A DNA stretch of 64,000 nucleotides. Origin: Leptospira sp. WS92.C1 (GTDB lineage Bacteria > Spirochaetota > Leptospiria > Leptospirales > Leptospiraceae). Both the position numbers and the translations under genes were made by a program. The stretch is from assembly GCF_040833975.1 (NCBI RefSeq), contig NZ_CP162130.1, positions 1,574,001 through 1,638,000 on the forward strand, in the 5' to 3' direction. The notes beneath the pieces are model-generated. The model made no database searches. It had not been told where the DNA came from and saw only the letters and a list, made by a program, of their open reading frames with translations. This document shows, one piece after another, positions 49,503 to 59,045 of this stretch (the first letter of the stretch is position 1; the number at the start of each line of letters is the position of its first letter).

Positions 49503-51071
49503 ATGTCGCGAACATCGAAAAAGAACGTGCGGACGATCTATGGACATTTTTCAAACTTACATCATGAGAAGATAATATTTGAATTAGAAAGAAAATATAA
49601 TTTTGAGCCTGTATACTGGCTATCGACTGATAGTATCTTTGAATTAATTTCGAAGAAGTATGATAATCTAATTTTTCATGATACTATTTTGGCGAGAAGA
49701 AATATTCGACCAAATGGATTTTTAGATTCTGATTATCCGGCATTGGATGAGCTGACTCTGTTGCGGTATTCTAACTACGAGTCTATTGCATTGAGTATGA
49801 TGAACCGTTTTGATTCTGACGGTTCTATGTTCCCATATACACAAAGAATCGAGTATTATTATGCTGAATTGAGGTATTGGATCGGTGTTATTAATTCTAT
49901 AAAGCCTGATTTGTTCGTGTCTTACGTGGTTCCGCATGCGGTTACGGATTATATCTTATACGCTGTATGTAAGGAAAATGGAATTCCCGTTTTGATGATA
50001 GATGCGACTGCGATTGTCGATAAATATTTTTTGATTACGAATTCGATAGAGGATCATTCGAAGTCTATTAAGACGGCTATGAGAGTGGGTAGTTCTTTAC
50101 AGGTGAAGTATCAAAGTGATATTGATAATTTTTTGGCGCGCCTTCGATCTTCTTATAGTATCGCTATGCCCAAATACATGGATATGCAAAAAAAATATTC
50201 CGAACTTAATTCGTTTTGGAAAGAGAAAAATGCAGATTTAAAAATGTTGCTACGCGGAATTTTTGGCTCTAATTTCCCTATGGGTAAGCAGCACGTAAAA
50301 ATAAATCGGATACCGCTAAAAAAAGAAGGTTCAACATTAAAAGAGTTCTCTTATGTTTTATATAAATATCAATCGAATCGTCGAAAGCGGAAGTTAAAAA
50401 AAATATATAGCAATATTGCCATGATGCCTGATTTTAAAAATAAATATATATACTTTGCTGCAAACTATCAACCAGAAGCAACTACATCTCCAAGCGCCGG
50501 TGTATTTGTTTATCTTTTGATGATTTTACGCATGATTAGCTATATGTTACCCGATGGTTGGAAGATATATTATAAAGAACATCCGGCAACATTTTGGCCG
50601 ATTTTTGAGGGTGATATGTGTAGAAGCGAAGAGTATTATGAACTTTTAATGGAAATTCCAAATTTACAGGTTGTTCCGTTGGAAACTTCTTCCTTTGAAT
50701 TGATTGATAGTTCACGAGCTGTTGCATCTGCAACGGGAACTGCTGTTTTAGAAGGAGTGGTCCGAGGCAAGCCCGGATTACTTTTTGGTGAATCCTGGTT
50801 TTCGGGAATGAAATCGATTTATCGGATTCGAACTAATCAGGATTTGGAAGCAGCTTTTAAGGAAATTGAAAAAGGCATTCTTCCGAATGAAAAAGATATT
50901 CGATCTTATTTAAGTGCTGCCTGTGAAAGCTCTTTTCCTGATTTGTTAATTAGAGATTATAACGAAAGAATTAATCAAGTGTCTGATCCGGATTTGGAAA
51001 TGAGAAAGATTGCAGATGCAATCGGCATTTCATATAATCGATTGATATTGGATTCGAAACAAAGTAATTGA
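49503..51071 (+). CDS. Putative GT-B type glycosyltransferase (capsule-synthesis-like)
   Basis: 522 residues from ATG 49503. Features are PDLFVSYVVPHAVTDYILY (about 138-156), a basic middle segment, and a C-terminal half with YYKEHPATFWP (about 348-358), VVPLETSSFELID and SATGTAVLEGVVRGKP (about 404-419). The last two recall the donor-binding half of CMP-Kdo/sialic-type GT-B enzymes (KpsC/KpsS, polysialyltransferase-like). It could transfer the nonulosonic acid, which is inference. Begins 2 bp after the wzt stop. Confidence 0.6.
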   Translation: MSRTSKKNVRTIYGHFSNLHHEKIIFELERKYNFEPVYWLSTDSIFELISKKYDNLIFHDTILARRNIRPNGFLDSDYPALDELTLLRYSNYESIALSMMNRFDSDGSMFPYTQRIEYYYAELRYWIGVINSIKPDLFVSYVVPHAVTDYILYAVCKENGIPVLMIDATAIVDKYFLITNSIEDHSKSIKTAMRVGSSLQVKYQSDIDNFLARLRSSYSIAMPKYMDMQKKYSELNSFWKEKNADLKMLLRGIFGSNFPMGKQHVKINRIPLKKEGSTLKEFSYVLYKYQSNRRKRKLKKIYSNIAMMPDFKNKYIYFAANYQPEATTSPSAGVFVYLLMILRMISYMLPDGWKIYYKEHPATFWPIFEGDMCRSEEYYELLMEIPNLQVVPLETSSFELIDSSRAVASATGTAVLEGVVRGKPGLLFGESWFSGMKSIYRIRTNQDLEAAFKEIEKGILPNEKDIRSYLSAACESSFPDLLIRDYNERINQVSDPDLEMRKIADAIGISYNRLILDSKQSN

Positions 51072-51074
51072 AGA

Positions 51075-51779
51075 ATGAAAACGAAAATTCTGCTTTTGAC
51101 AGATTCATTAGGTCTTCCAAGGCCGAATACTCCAGAAATTAAAGATTCCGATGTATGGACATACTTAGTTGCCGAGAAATTGAAAAATGAATATTTATTT
51201 TTTTTTCAGAGAATAGGTGGGCTTCATACAAGAGAACTAATTAGTCAGAGCCAGTTTGGCTATTTAGCAGGTTATTCTCCTGATATCATTATATTGCAAA
51301 TAGGAATCGTAGATTGTACTCCTCGATCAGTTCGTGAAAAAGAATTAAAATTATTTCAATTCTTACCGGAAAAAATTTCAAATAAAATCCATCAGTATGT
51401 AAAAAAGAATCATATTAAGTTGATATATAAACGTAAAATTAAATATGTTTATCCCGCTGAATTTGAAGCGAATTTAAATCAATTTAAAAGTATTTTTGAA
51501 AATGCACGTATTTTCGCTATTGCCATCTCAGGTCCCAACGACTCTCTTTCTAAAAATAATCCTTATTTGGTCGATGCGGTCGATTTATATAACGAAATTT
51601 TGAAAAAATTATTTGGATCTTCTTTTATCAATCCATATAGTCGTCATGATTTGGACGCGAATCTTTTAGAAGACGGTATTCATCTTTCTCGCAGAGGGCA
51701 TTTGGTTGTCGCGAATGCTGTAGAAAAAGTGCTTGCATTTCGAAAAACTAATTCAACAAAAAATATCAAAAAGAAATAA
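51075..51779 (+). CDS. SGNH/GDSL-type hydrolase
   Basis: 234 residues. Block I LLLTDSLGLPRP (Ser near residue 10), block III IILQIGIVD, and block V DGIHLSRRGH (Asp-x2-His near 208-211) outline an SGNH esterase fold. The usual Asn of block III reads as Ile-Val-Asp, so activity is uncertain. In polysaccharide loci such enzymes add or remove O-acetyl groups. Lies 3 bp after the GT-B gene. Very AT-rich. Confidence 0.7.
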   Translation: MKTKILLLTDSLGLPRPNTPEIKDSDVWTYLVAEKLKNEYLFFFQRIGGLHTRELISQSQFGYLAGYSPDIIILQIGIVDCTPRSVREKELKLFQFLPEKISNKIHQYVKKNHIKLIYKRKIKYVYPAEFEANLNQFKSIFENARIFAIAISGPNDSLSKNNPYLVDAVDLYNEILKKLFGSSFINPYSRHDLDANLLEDGIHLSRRGHLVVANAVEKVLAFRKTNSTKNIKKK

Positions 51780-51788
51780 AAATCAATT

Positions 51789-52838
51789 ATGCTGGACATA
51801 TTAAATTATCGAAACTCAAAAACGAATCCCGTTTATATTATTGCAGAGGCCGGAGTCAATCATAACGGCGATCCGGAACTTGCTAAAAAACTAATATACT
51901 CAGCAAAGGAATCGGGTGCCGATTGTGTTAAGTTCCAAACTTTTATAGCTGAAGAAGTTGCAAGTGCCAACGCTCCTAAAGCAAAGTATCAGTTAAAAGT
52001 GACCGATGTCCAAGAATCTCAATTGGATATGTTGAGGAAGTTGGAGCTTCCAAGAGCTTGTTATCCCGAATTGATGAAATTATGTGAGTCGATCGGGATA
52101 GATTTCTTATCTACTCCTTATAGCATTGGAGATGCTGCTTTTCTAAATTCAATGGGAGTAGAAGCATTTAAAATTGCATCAGGGCAATTGGTTGAGCCGC
52201 ATTTTTTAGAATTTGTTGCAGGCTTTGGTAAACCCTTGATTCTTTCCACTGGAATGGCGACTCTTTCGGAAGTCGCCGCAGGCGTCGAAGCCGTTTTAAA
52301 ATCGGGTAATGATCAGATCGTTGTCTTACAATGCACTACAAATTATCCATCAAAAATTGAAGATGCGAATTTGCTAACGATTCCTTCTATGAAAGATGCA
52401 CTCGGAGTTGTAATCGGATATTCGGATCATATAGAATCCAATTATGCATGTTTTGCTGCGGTTGCGCTTGGCGCAAAAGTAATCGAAAAACATTTTACCT
52501 TAGATCGTTCTATGCCCGGACCGGATCATTCTTGTTCGCTGCAGCCGGAAGGTTTTCTGGAGCTTGTAAATGGCATTCGAGAAGTAGAAAAAGCGTTGGG
52601 TTCCTCCGTTAAAAAGCCAACCGAGGCGGAAGAAGCAAATAAAGAGGGGATGCGTAGAAGTATCGCTTCTAGTCGAAACATAAAGAAAGGAGAGGTTCTT
52701 ACCTCGGATCTGCTTTGTTTTAAACGTCCTGCAACAGGGCTTGCGCCAAATAAGCTGACGGAGATAATAGGGCTTAGGGCTGCAAAAGAAATTGAAGCCG
52801 ACACATTAATTTCATCTTCCATGATCGAGTGGGAATGA
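51789..52838 (+). CDS. neuB: NeuB-family nonulosonic acid synthase (second copy)
   Basis: 349 residues with the same TIM barrel and SAF layout as the first copy: YIIAEAGVNHNGDPELAKK, VKFQTF, FLSTPYS, KIASGQLV, LSTGMAT, IEKHFTLD, and a C-terminal RRSIASSRNIKKGE. It differs clearly from the first copy (for example TTNYPS against ISIYPP) and resembles the classical NeuB/LegI group more closely. A second substrate is therefore likely. Its stop overlaps the GNAT gene by ATGA. Confidence 0.88.
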   Translation: MLDILNYRNSKTNPVYIIAEAGVNHNGDPELAKKLIYSAKESGADCVKFQTFIAEEVASANAPKAKYQLKVTDVQESQLDMLRKLELPRACYPELMKLCESIGIDFLSTPYSIGDAAFLNSMGVEAFKIASGQLVEPHFLEFVAGFGKPLILSTGMATLSEVAAGVEAVLKSGNDQIVVLQCTTNYPSKIEDANLLTIPSMKDALGVVIGYSDHIESNYACFAAVALGAKVIEKHFTLDRSMPGPDHSCSLQPEGFLELVNGIREVEKALGSSVKKPTEAEEANKEGMRRSIASSRNIKKGEVLTSDLLCFKRPATGLAPNKLTEIIGLRAAKEIEADTLISSSMIEWE

Positions 52839-53269
52839 GTTTGGAATTTATCCATTTAAATCAAGATCGAATTCATTTATTAAATGAATTCTTAGCTACT
52901 GCCGGAGATTCTTTGAAGAGTTTTCGCTATTTTTCAAGTCGATCCGTGTCCATTATCAATCATCATTTACTTTCGGTAATTTTGTTAAACGAAGGAAAAC
53001 CTGTTGCATACGGGCATTTAGATCCTGAAGATACGAAAGTCTGGTTGGGAATTGCAGTAATTGAGGAGGCCGTCGGAAAAGGTTATGGTCGAAAAATGAT
53101 GACCTTTCTAATCGAATCAGCAAGGGAAAAGAATATTCCCGTTTTAACGCTTTCGGTTGATCATGGAAACCAATCCGCGATTCGTTTGTATCTGAATAGC
53201 GGTTTTCAAAAAATCAGTGAAACTGAAAAGTTCGAACTCTATGAGTGGAAAAATGAAGATCGCAGTTAG
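52835..53269 (+). CDS. GNAT-family N-acetyltransferase
   Basis: 144 residues. The acetyl-CoA loop reads VGKGYGRKMM (about 85-94), with the following helix and a C-terminal LYLNSGFQKIS typical of GNAT enzymes. Next to a NeuB gene it might acetylate an amino sugar, as PseH does in pseudaminic acid synthesis. ATG 52835 overlaps the neuB stop; the next gene starts 17 bp before its end. Confidence 0.8.
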   Translation: MSLEFIHLNQDRIHLLNEFLATAGDSLKSFRYFSSRSVSIINHHLLSVILLNEGKPVAYGHLDPEDTKVWLGIAVIEEAVGKGYGRKMMTFLIESAREKNIPVLTLSVDHGNQSAIRLYLNSGFQKISETEKFELYEWKNEDRS

Positions 53270-54101
53270 CACTATCGCATTTATCGGCACGCCAATAACT
53301 GAAGTTCTCAATATAGCAAAAGAAAACTCTCTGCAAATTGAATTCAGTTCGGGACTTCCCTATATGGAAAATATGGAGGATATTTATCTTTCTTCTGAAT
53401 TAGAACGACTTCCTCATAATTATTTTCCGGCTCCTAAGGACCCTTTCGTACTCAATCTTGCAAGTGTAAATGATGCGATCAGAAAGCGTTCCATATCTCA
53501 CTGTAAGCGGGGACTCGAATTGGCCGCTGCGTCTAAGTCGCCGTTTTTTGCGGCCCACGCGGGGTTTTGTATCGATCCGAGACCTGAGGAACTTGGAAGA
53601 AAGCTAAGCCAAGGTCAGGATTTTTATCGCCCGGACAATCAAAAGCTGTTTCTTGAATCGATTCGAGAAATATTAGAATATTCTCATATATTAAATGTCC
53701 CTTTTCTTGTGGAAAACAATGTGGTTGCTTCGATGAATCTTAGGCCGGATGGCAGCAATCCCCTTTTATGCGCAGAGCCGGGAGAGATTCTTGAGCTCGT
53801 AGATACGATTCAGGATGAAAATTTTGGAATTTTGTTGGATACCGCTCATCTTAAGGTTTCGGCAAACACTTTATCTTACGATATGGATGAGGCGGTTGTT
53901 CGATTAAAAGATGTCATCAAAGGATTACATCACAGCGATAATGAAGGAGTCTTTGATTCCAATGATAAATGTACTGAAGACTATTGGTTTTTAAAACACA
54001 TTCCTCTTTTTACCGAAGCCCAACACGTTTTAGAGATTAAAAAATTAAATTTAGCAGAGATACGCGAACATATGGCTTTATTAGAAGGCGCGGTTAGATA
54101 A
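53253..54101 (+). CDS. TIM-barrel sugar isomerase/epimerase-like protein
   Basis: 282 residues. MKIAVSTIAFIG, FFAAHAGF, FLVENNVV (about 150), GILLDTAHLKVS (about 192-203) and the later KGLHHSDNEG show the xylose-isomerase-like TIM-barrel fold with metal-binding Glu, Asp and His residues. It may be an epimerase or isomerase acting on a sugar in this locus; no known nonulosonic pathway uses one, so its step is open. Overlaps the GNAT gene by 17 bp. Confidence 0.7.
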   Translation: MKIAVSTIAFIGTPITEVLNIAKENSLQIEFSSGLPYMENMEDIYLSSELERLPHNYFPAPKDPFVLNLASVNDAIRKRSISHCKRGLELAAASKSPFFAAHAGFCIDPRPEELGRKLSQGQDFYRPDNQKLFLESIREILEYSHILNVPFLVENNVVASMNLRPDGSNPLLCAEPGEILELVDTIQDENFGILLDTAHLKVSANTLSYDMDEAVVRLKDVIKGLHHSDNEGVFDSNDKCTEDYWFLKHIPLFTEAQHVLEIKKLNLAEIREHMALLEGAVR

Positions 54102-54103
54102 AA

Positions 54104-55555
54104 TTGGAAGTAAAACAAATAACTATATCACAGAATGTAACTCTCAAGGAAGCAATGGAAGCCTTGAATCGAGTCGCGTTGGGTATTATTTTTATCAACG
54201 ATTCTGACGGTAAACTTTCCGGTGTGTTGAGCGACGGAGACATCAGGCGTTCCTTTTTACGCGGTTCAGTACTTGGTGACCTTGTATCAACCGTAATGAA
54301 TAGAACGTTCTTTTCTTTACCGGTTGGAACCGATAATGAAAAAATCATCGCTTCTTTTACTGAACAAATCAAAATCATTCCGCTTTTAGATGTCGAAGGA
54401 CGTGTGGTTGATTTTGCAACCAACAAAAAAATACGTCAAATTCCAGTTGCTGCACCTCAGTTGGATGGAAACGAATTGGCCTATGTTACTGATTGTATAA
54501 AAACCTCTTGGATTTCGTCCCAGGGGAAATATGTAAGAGAATTCGAGAATATATTTAAAGAAAGAATCCAGCTTCCGAATGCGCTTGCAGTGAGTAATGG
54601 AACGGTTGCACTTCATTTAGCGTTAGTAGCGCTTGGGATCGGAAAGGGAGATGAGGTGATTGTACCGAATCTTACTTTTGCCGCTTCCGTAAACGCAATT
54701 ATATATACAGGTGCAACGCCTGTGCTCGCGGATGTGGATCCGATGAACTGGAATCTATCGGCTGAAACAATTCGCCCATTGCTTAGTGAAAAGACAAAAG
54801 CAATCATGCCGGTTCATTTATACGGTCATCCATGCGATATGGATGGTATTCTTGACTTAGCCAAAGAAAAGAATCTTTTCGTAGTTGAAGATTGTGCTGA
54901 GGCGTTAGGTAGTCTTTATAAAGGAAAGCCGATCGGCTCCTTCGGCGATGTGTCGACGTTTAGTTTTTTTGGAAACAAAACGATTACGACGGGAGAAGGG
55001 GGGATGGTATTGTTTCAAGATTCTGCGATTGCTGAGAAAGCTTCTCTTTTGCGGGATCACGGGATGTCCAAGGAAAAGAGATACTGGCATGTCGAGGTGG
55101 GTTTTAATTATCGAATGACAAATCTCCAGGCCGCATTAGGTGTCGCTCAGATGGAACGTCTGGATCAATTTGTGACTAAAAAGCGAGAAATAGCCGAATA
55201 TTATAATTCTATTTTAAAAGAAATTCCCGGTATTACACTTCCTCCGGAAGAACGTTGGGCCTGGAACTCTTATTGGCTTTATACATTTTTACTTCCTTTG
55301 GGGGATGAGGAAAGAAGTCGTCTTACCAATGGAATGAATCAGGATGGCATTGAAACTCGTCCTATTTTTTTTCCGATTCATGAAATGCCTCCTTATAAAA
55401 ATTATGTTAGAGGAGACTTATCGGTTTCTAAAACGATATCTCGAAGAGGGTTTAGTTTGCCGAGTTCAGTCAACTTGACTGATGAAGACAGACAACGTGT
55501 TGGAGAATCGCTGATACGTCATTTGCCTTCGATCGTCGGTAGTTCTGTGAAATGA
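54104..55555 (+). CDS. CBS-pair / DegT-family sugar aminotransferase fusion
   Basis: 483 residues from a TTG start. Residues 1-112 are a CBS pair (GVLSDGDIRRSFL about 40-52; IIPLLDVEGRVVDF about 91-104). Residues 118-483 are a full DegT/DnrJ/EryC1 aminotransferase: VSNGTVALHLAL, VVEDCAEALGS, and PLP Lys292 in FFGNKTITTGEGGM, similar to perosamine synthetases. The CBS part matches that of the PtmE-like enzyme at 46945. A nucleotide-sensing control of the aminotransferase is the obvious hypothesis. Next gene overlaps by ATGA. Confidence 0.85.
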   Translation: MEVKQITISQNVTLKEAMEALNRVALGIIFINDSDGKLSGVLSDGDIRRSFLRGSVLGDLVSTVMNRTFFSLPVGTDNEKIIASFTEQIKIIPLLDVEGRVVDFATNKKIRQIPVAAPQLDGNELAYVTDCIKTSWISSQGKYVREFENIFKERIQLPNALAVSNGTVALHLALVALGIGKGDEVIVPNLTFAASVNAIIYTGATPVLADVDPMNWNLSAETIRPLLSEKTKAIMPVHLYGHPCDMDGILDLAKEKNLFVVEDCAEALGSLYKGKPIGSFGDVSTFSFFGNKTITTGEGGMVLFQDSAIAEKASLLRDHGMSKEKRYWHVEVGFNYRMTNLQAALGVAQMERLDQFVTKKREIAEYYNSILKEIPGITLPPEERWAWNSYWLYTFLLPLGDEERSRLTNGMNQDGIETRPIFFPIHEMPPYKNYVRGDLSVSKTISRRGFSLPSSVNLTDEDRQRVGESLIRHLPSIVGSSVK

Positions 55556-56520
55556 AAACGATTGCCGTCGTCGGAACGGGACAGTTAGGAAGCCGGCATT
55601 TACAATCCCTTGGGAAGTTAGACAAAGATACAATTCTTTATGCAGTGGATCCGAATCCGGAAACGTTGCATACCGCGAAAAAGATTTATGATCAATTTAG
55701 AATAGATCATTCCCCAGAATTGAAGCTGTTGACTTCCCTTGCTGACTTGCCACAGAAGATCGATCTTGCTATCATTGCATGCAGTTCTAAGGAAAGATTA
55801 GAGGTTATTAAATCTCTAGTATCGAATGTAGAGAAAATTCAGTATCTAATTCTTGAAAAAGTCCTTTTTCCTAATCTATCCGATTATGAAGAAGCAGATA
55901 AAATTTTTCAATCTTTCGGCATTCAGGTTTGGGTGAATTGCAACAAGAGATCGAATTCTACTCTATTTTCTGATTTTGAAAAACTATACGAGGGGGAAGG
56001 TTCCTTAAAGTTTGAGGTTTCTGGAAGCGACTGGGGATTGGCTTGTAATTCTATACACTTCCTGGATTTTTTTACTTCTTTAACTAAAAATAGGGAACTT
56101 ACTTTGAATGGGTCCTTATTGGATCGGAATATTTTTTCAGCTAAACGGCCCGGATACATTGAATTTTCGGGGACGTTATTCGGCGAAACGTCTAACGGAG
56201 ATGAAATTAGAATCGAAGATAGAAAAGGAATGAATCTTCCTTTTACAATCAGTCTGAGGACGCCGAAGTTGAATTGGATAATCGATATGAGGTCGGATTC
56301 TTACGAAATTCAAGACGGGTCGGGTCTGAGACAAATCCCGATCCAATATCAAAGCCAGCTCACTGCCGTGATAGCAAACGATCTATTTGCAACGGGAATC
56401 TGTCGTTTACCTTCATTTCAAGAAAATTCTTATCTTCATCAAAAGATGCTTACTGTGCTGATTCAGCATTTAAATGTGATTGGTTTTAAGGATCCAAAAG
56501 TTCAATGCCCGATTACATAA
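55552..56520 (+). CDS. Gfo/Idh/MocA-like oxidoreductase (divergent)
   Basis: 322 residues. The Rossmann opening IAVVGTGQLGSRHLQSLGKL (about 4-23) and LAIIACSSKERLEV are clear, but the usual EKP motif reads LEKVLFP, and the second domain is weakly conserved. An NAD(P)-dependent sugar oxidoreductase is likely. Overlaps the previous stop (ATGA) and the next gene by 16 bp. It may pair with the next oxidoreductase. Confidence 0.72.
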   Translation: MKTIAVVGTGQLGSRHLQSLGKLDKDTILYAVDPNPETLHTAKKIYDQFRIDHSPELKLLTSLADLPQKIDLAIIACSSKERLEVIKSLVSNVEKIQYLILEKVLFPNLSDYEEADKIFQSFGIQVWVNCNKRSNSTLFSDFEKLYEGEGSLKFEVSGSDWGLACNSIHFLDFFTSLTKNRELTLNGSLLDRNIFSAKRPGYIEFSGTLFGETSNGDEIRIEDRKGMNLPFTISLRTPKLNWIIDMRSDSYEIQDGSGLRQIPIQYQSQLTAVIANDLFATGICRLPSFQENSYLHQKMLTVLIQHLNVIGFKDPKVQCPIT

Positions 56521-57476
56521 AAGAGGCGAATATTTTATTGATAGGAACGGGAAATATGGGAGTCGAATACGCCCATGTTTTAAAAGGACTCGGCGTTTCT
56601 TTTCAAGCTGTTGGAAGAAGCCTAACGTCCTGTGATGCTTTTTTTGAGAAAACCGGTATAAAAGCGATTCCTGGCGGTGTAGAAGATTTTTTGAAAAATC
56701 ATTCGGTTTCTTTTACTCATGCAATCGTCTCTTCAAATACGTCATATTTATATTCTCATGCCGTTCTCTGTATTGAGTTCGGTATAAAGACGTTGCTTGT
56801 AGAAAAACCCGGTGGTATAAATCTTTTCGAGATAAAAAATTTGAATCAAAAGAAGAATGAACTGGGCGGTAAGATTTTTATCGCTTACAACCGCAGATTC
56901 TATTCTTCCGTTGAGTCCGCTAGGCAAATAATTAAAGAAGACGGCGGTGTTACATCTTTTACCTTTGATTTTACTGAATGGCCTCATACCATAGAGCCTT
57001 TACAAATTCCAATTGAAGAAAAAAGAAACTGGATACTCAGAAATTCTTCTCATATATTTGATTTAGTTTTTCATCTATGCGGAAATCCGATTGAACTAAA
57101 TTCTAAAAACTTTAAAGGGAACCTTGATTGGACTCCTAATTCTATTTTTATAGGAATGGGTGTGACTGAAAACAAAATTCCATTCTCATATCATTCCAAT
57201 TGGGAAAGTGCAGGTAGGTGGGGAATTGAATTAAACACAAAAAATAGAAAATTAATTCTGAGACCTCTCGAGAAGTTGCAAGTGCAAGAAAATAGACAAA
57301 TCAAGATTGAATTGTTAACTGTCGAAGGTGAAACGTTCGATACAAAATATAAACCGGGTTTGTTTCAACAAGTTGATAAATGGATTCGAGAAGAACATGA
57401 GAATTTTTGTGATTTGGAAGAACATTACATCAAAGTAAAAGACATTTATAGCAAAATCGCAGGCTTCGCGTTGTGA
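56505..57476 (+). CDS. Gfo/Idh/MocA-family oxidoreductase
   Basis: 323 residues: LLIGTGNMGVEYAHVLKGLG (about 11-30), the family EKP in LLVEKPGGIN (about 98-107) and FIAYNRRFYSS. Uses NAD(P) to oxidise or reduce a (nucleotide) sugar. Adjacent to a related but divergent copy, so a two-step or hetero-oligomeric enzyme is possible. The GT-B gene follows 7 bp later. Confidence 0.8.
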   Translation: MPDYIKEANILLIGTGNMGVEYAHVLKGLGVSFQAVGRSLTSCDAFFEKTGIKAIPGGVEDFLKNHSVSFTHAIVSSNTSYLYSHAVLCIEFGIKTLLVEKPGGINLFEIKNLNQKKNELGGKIFIAYNRRFYSSVESARQIIKEDGGVTSFTFDFTEWPHTIEPLQIPIEEKRNWILRNSSHIFDLVFHLCGNPIELNSKNFKGNLDWTPNSIFIGMGVTENKIPFSYHSNWESAGRWGIELNTKNRKLILRPLEKLQVQENRQIKIELLTVEGETFDTKYKPGLFQQVDKWIREEHENFCDLEEHYIKVKDIYSKIAGFAL

Positions 57477-57483
57477 CACAAAT

Positions 57484-58989
57484 TTGGAACCGAAAGAAAT
57501 AATCAAAAGACTCCAATTATTTGAAAATCGATTTCCTGTTGAAAAATTAGAATATGAAGGAGTAAATTTTTGGCCCCTTCTGCGGATGCATTTTGCTTGG
57601 AAATTATTTGAAACTAAAAATGTTGAGTCAAATGAAAAATTCGATTCAGTCATTTCGGTTAAATTTCTTTTTTTTAAAAAGCTGATTCGAATTTTTAGAA
57701 AATTCATAAATTTAATTTTAATCATATTGCAGGAATGCTGCTATCGGTTTTGTTTTCTTCCGCGATCTTATATCGCACTCTTGTCTTGGAATCATCATCG
57801 AACCGCTGTTTATTCGAATCGTGATTTTAATCCATATACTGATTCGCTCTCATTGATATTCGAAGAAGGGGGGTATAGTAATCTTACTTTTGAGCAATCC
57901 TTTCGTGAAATATTGGATAAACGTATTTGGTCGCCGAGATACATTCGTTTTTCGAAATTTCTAAGTGCGTATAATTCGATCCGTTTCTTTTATTTTTTTA
58001 AAAAATCGAATGAGGTTGAAATAAATATACAGGAAAATGAATATCTTTTCTTTCAAAAAGAATGTAGAGAGACAATCGGAGTGGAGATCGAGCAACCCGA
58101 AGATTTCTTAAAGCTTTTTATACGAGATTCAAATTATAGAATTCAAAATTACAAACGTATCTTATCAATCCTTTCTCCTCGGGTCATTGTTCTTTATTGT
58201 TTTTACGATATCGAAAACCTTTTGCTAACTAAAGCCGGCAAAGAATTAAATATACCCGTTATTGAGATGCAGCATGGTAGGGTTCGGAATCACTGGGCTT
58301 ACGAAATGCTTTCAAAAACACCGGAAGCCGGAAGGAGTTGGATTCCGGGCGAATTTTGGTTATGGGATGTACCTACCCGGGAATATCTTAAACAAATTGG
58401 TATTGAAAAATTCATTCATTTAAAAGTCATCGGTAATCCTTGGATTTTTTTAAATGTAAAAGAGAAAAATGATTTCTATGATGGCTCAAATCTTGCGGAA
58501 AAAATTAGCATTAATTCGAGTGAAATCAATATTCTGATAACTCTTCAAGGCAAGGGGATTCCCGAATATTTAAAGAATGCAATTCGAGAATCGGATGATA
58601 AAATAAAATGGTTTGTTCGGGTTCATCCACGATATCGAGAGGATGAGAGTTGTTACGACTTCTTATCATCCTTGTCTGAGAAAGTGGTGGATTGGCAGCT
58701 AACTTCGAATGCGCCTTTATACTATTTACTGCCAAAAATGGATTATCATATAACGTTTTATTCGGTAGTTTGCCTTGAAGCCGATTATTTTGGAGTAAAA
58801 AATTTGGTTATGGACCCTTTGGCTATGGAATCGTATGATACCGGTGTAGGTGATTATGCTTTGGTGCAATCGAAAGAATCGATATTACTTTCGATTCAAT
58901 ATAAAAACAGTTCTAAAAATAAAGAAAATAATATAGTCGATTCAAAATTTAAAATTTTAGAATCAATAAAGCCATTTTTTTATTCATAA
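57484..58989 (+). CDS. Putative GT-B type glycosyltransferase
   Basis: 501 residues from a TTG start. Residues 66-90 hold a hydrophobic patch that may touch the membrane. IPVIEMQHGRVRNHW (about 258-272), WFVRVHPRYREDES (about 378-391) and SVVCLEADYFGVKNLVMDP (about 423-441) outline a GT-B fold of the surface-carbohydrate/polysialyltransferase-like kind, with HP-type donor-binding residues. Distantly similar in these blocks to the protein at 49503. Donor unknown; a CMP-nonulosonate is one option. Confidence 0.6.
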   Translation: MEPKEIIKRLQLFENRFPVEKLEYEGVNFWPLLRMHFAWKLFETKNVESNEKFDSVISVKFLFFKKLIRIFRKFINLILIILQECCYRFCFLPRSYIALLSWNHHRTAVYSNRDFNPYTDSLSLIFEEGGYSNLTFEQSFREILDKRIWSPRYIRFSKFLSAYNSIRFFYFFKKSNEVEINIQENEYLFFQKECRETIGVEIEQPEDFLKLFIRDSNYRIQNYKRILSILSPRVIVLYCFYDIENLLLTKAGKELNIPVIEMQHGRVRNHWAYEMLSKTPEAGRSWIPGEFWLWDVPTREYLKQIGIEKFIHLKVIGNPWIFLNVKEKNDFYDGSNLAEKISINSSEINILITLQGKGIPEYLKNAIRESDDKIKWFVRVHPRYREDESCYDFLSSLSEKVVDWQLTSNAPLYYLLPKMDYHITFYSVVCLEADYFGVKNLVMDPLAMESYDTGVGDYALVQSKESILLSIQYKNSSKNKENNIVDSKFKILESIKPFFYS

Positions 58990-59045
58990 GCTTTGATTCT
59001 TTAAATTAAAACGCCACCACTCTGGTTTCTTTAGAAATAGAACAA

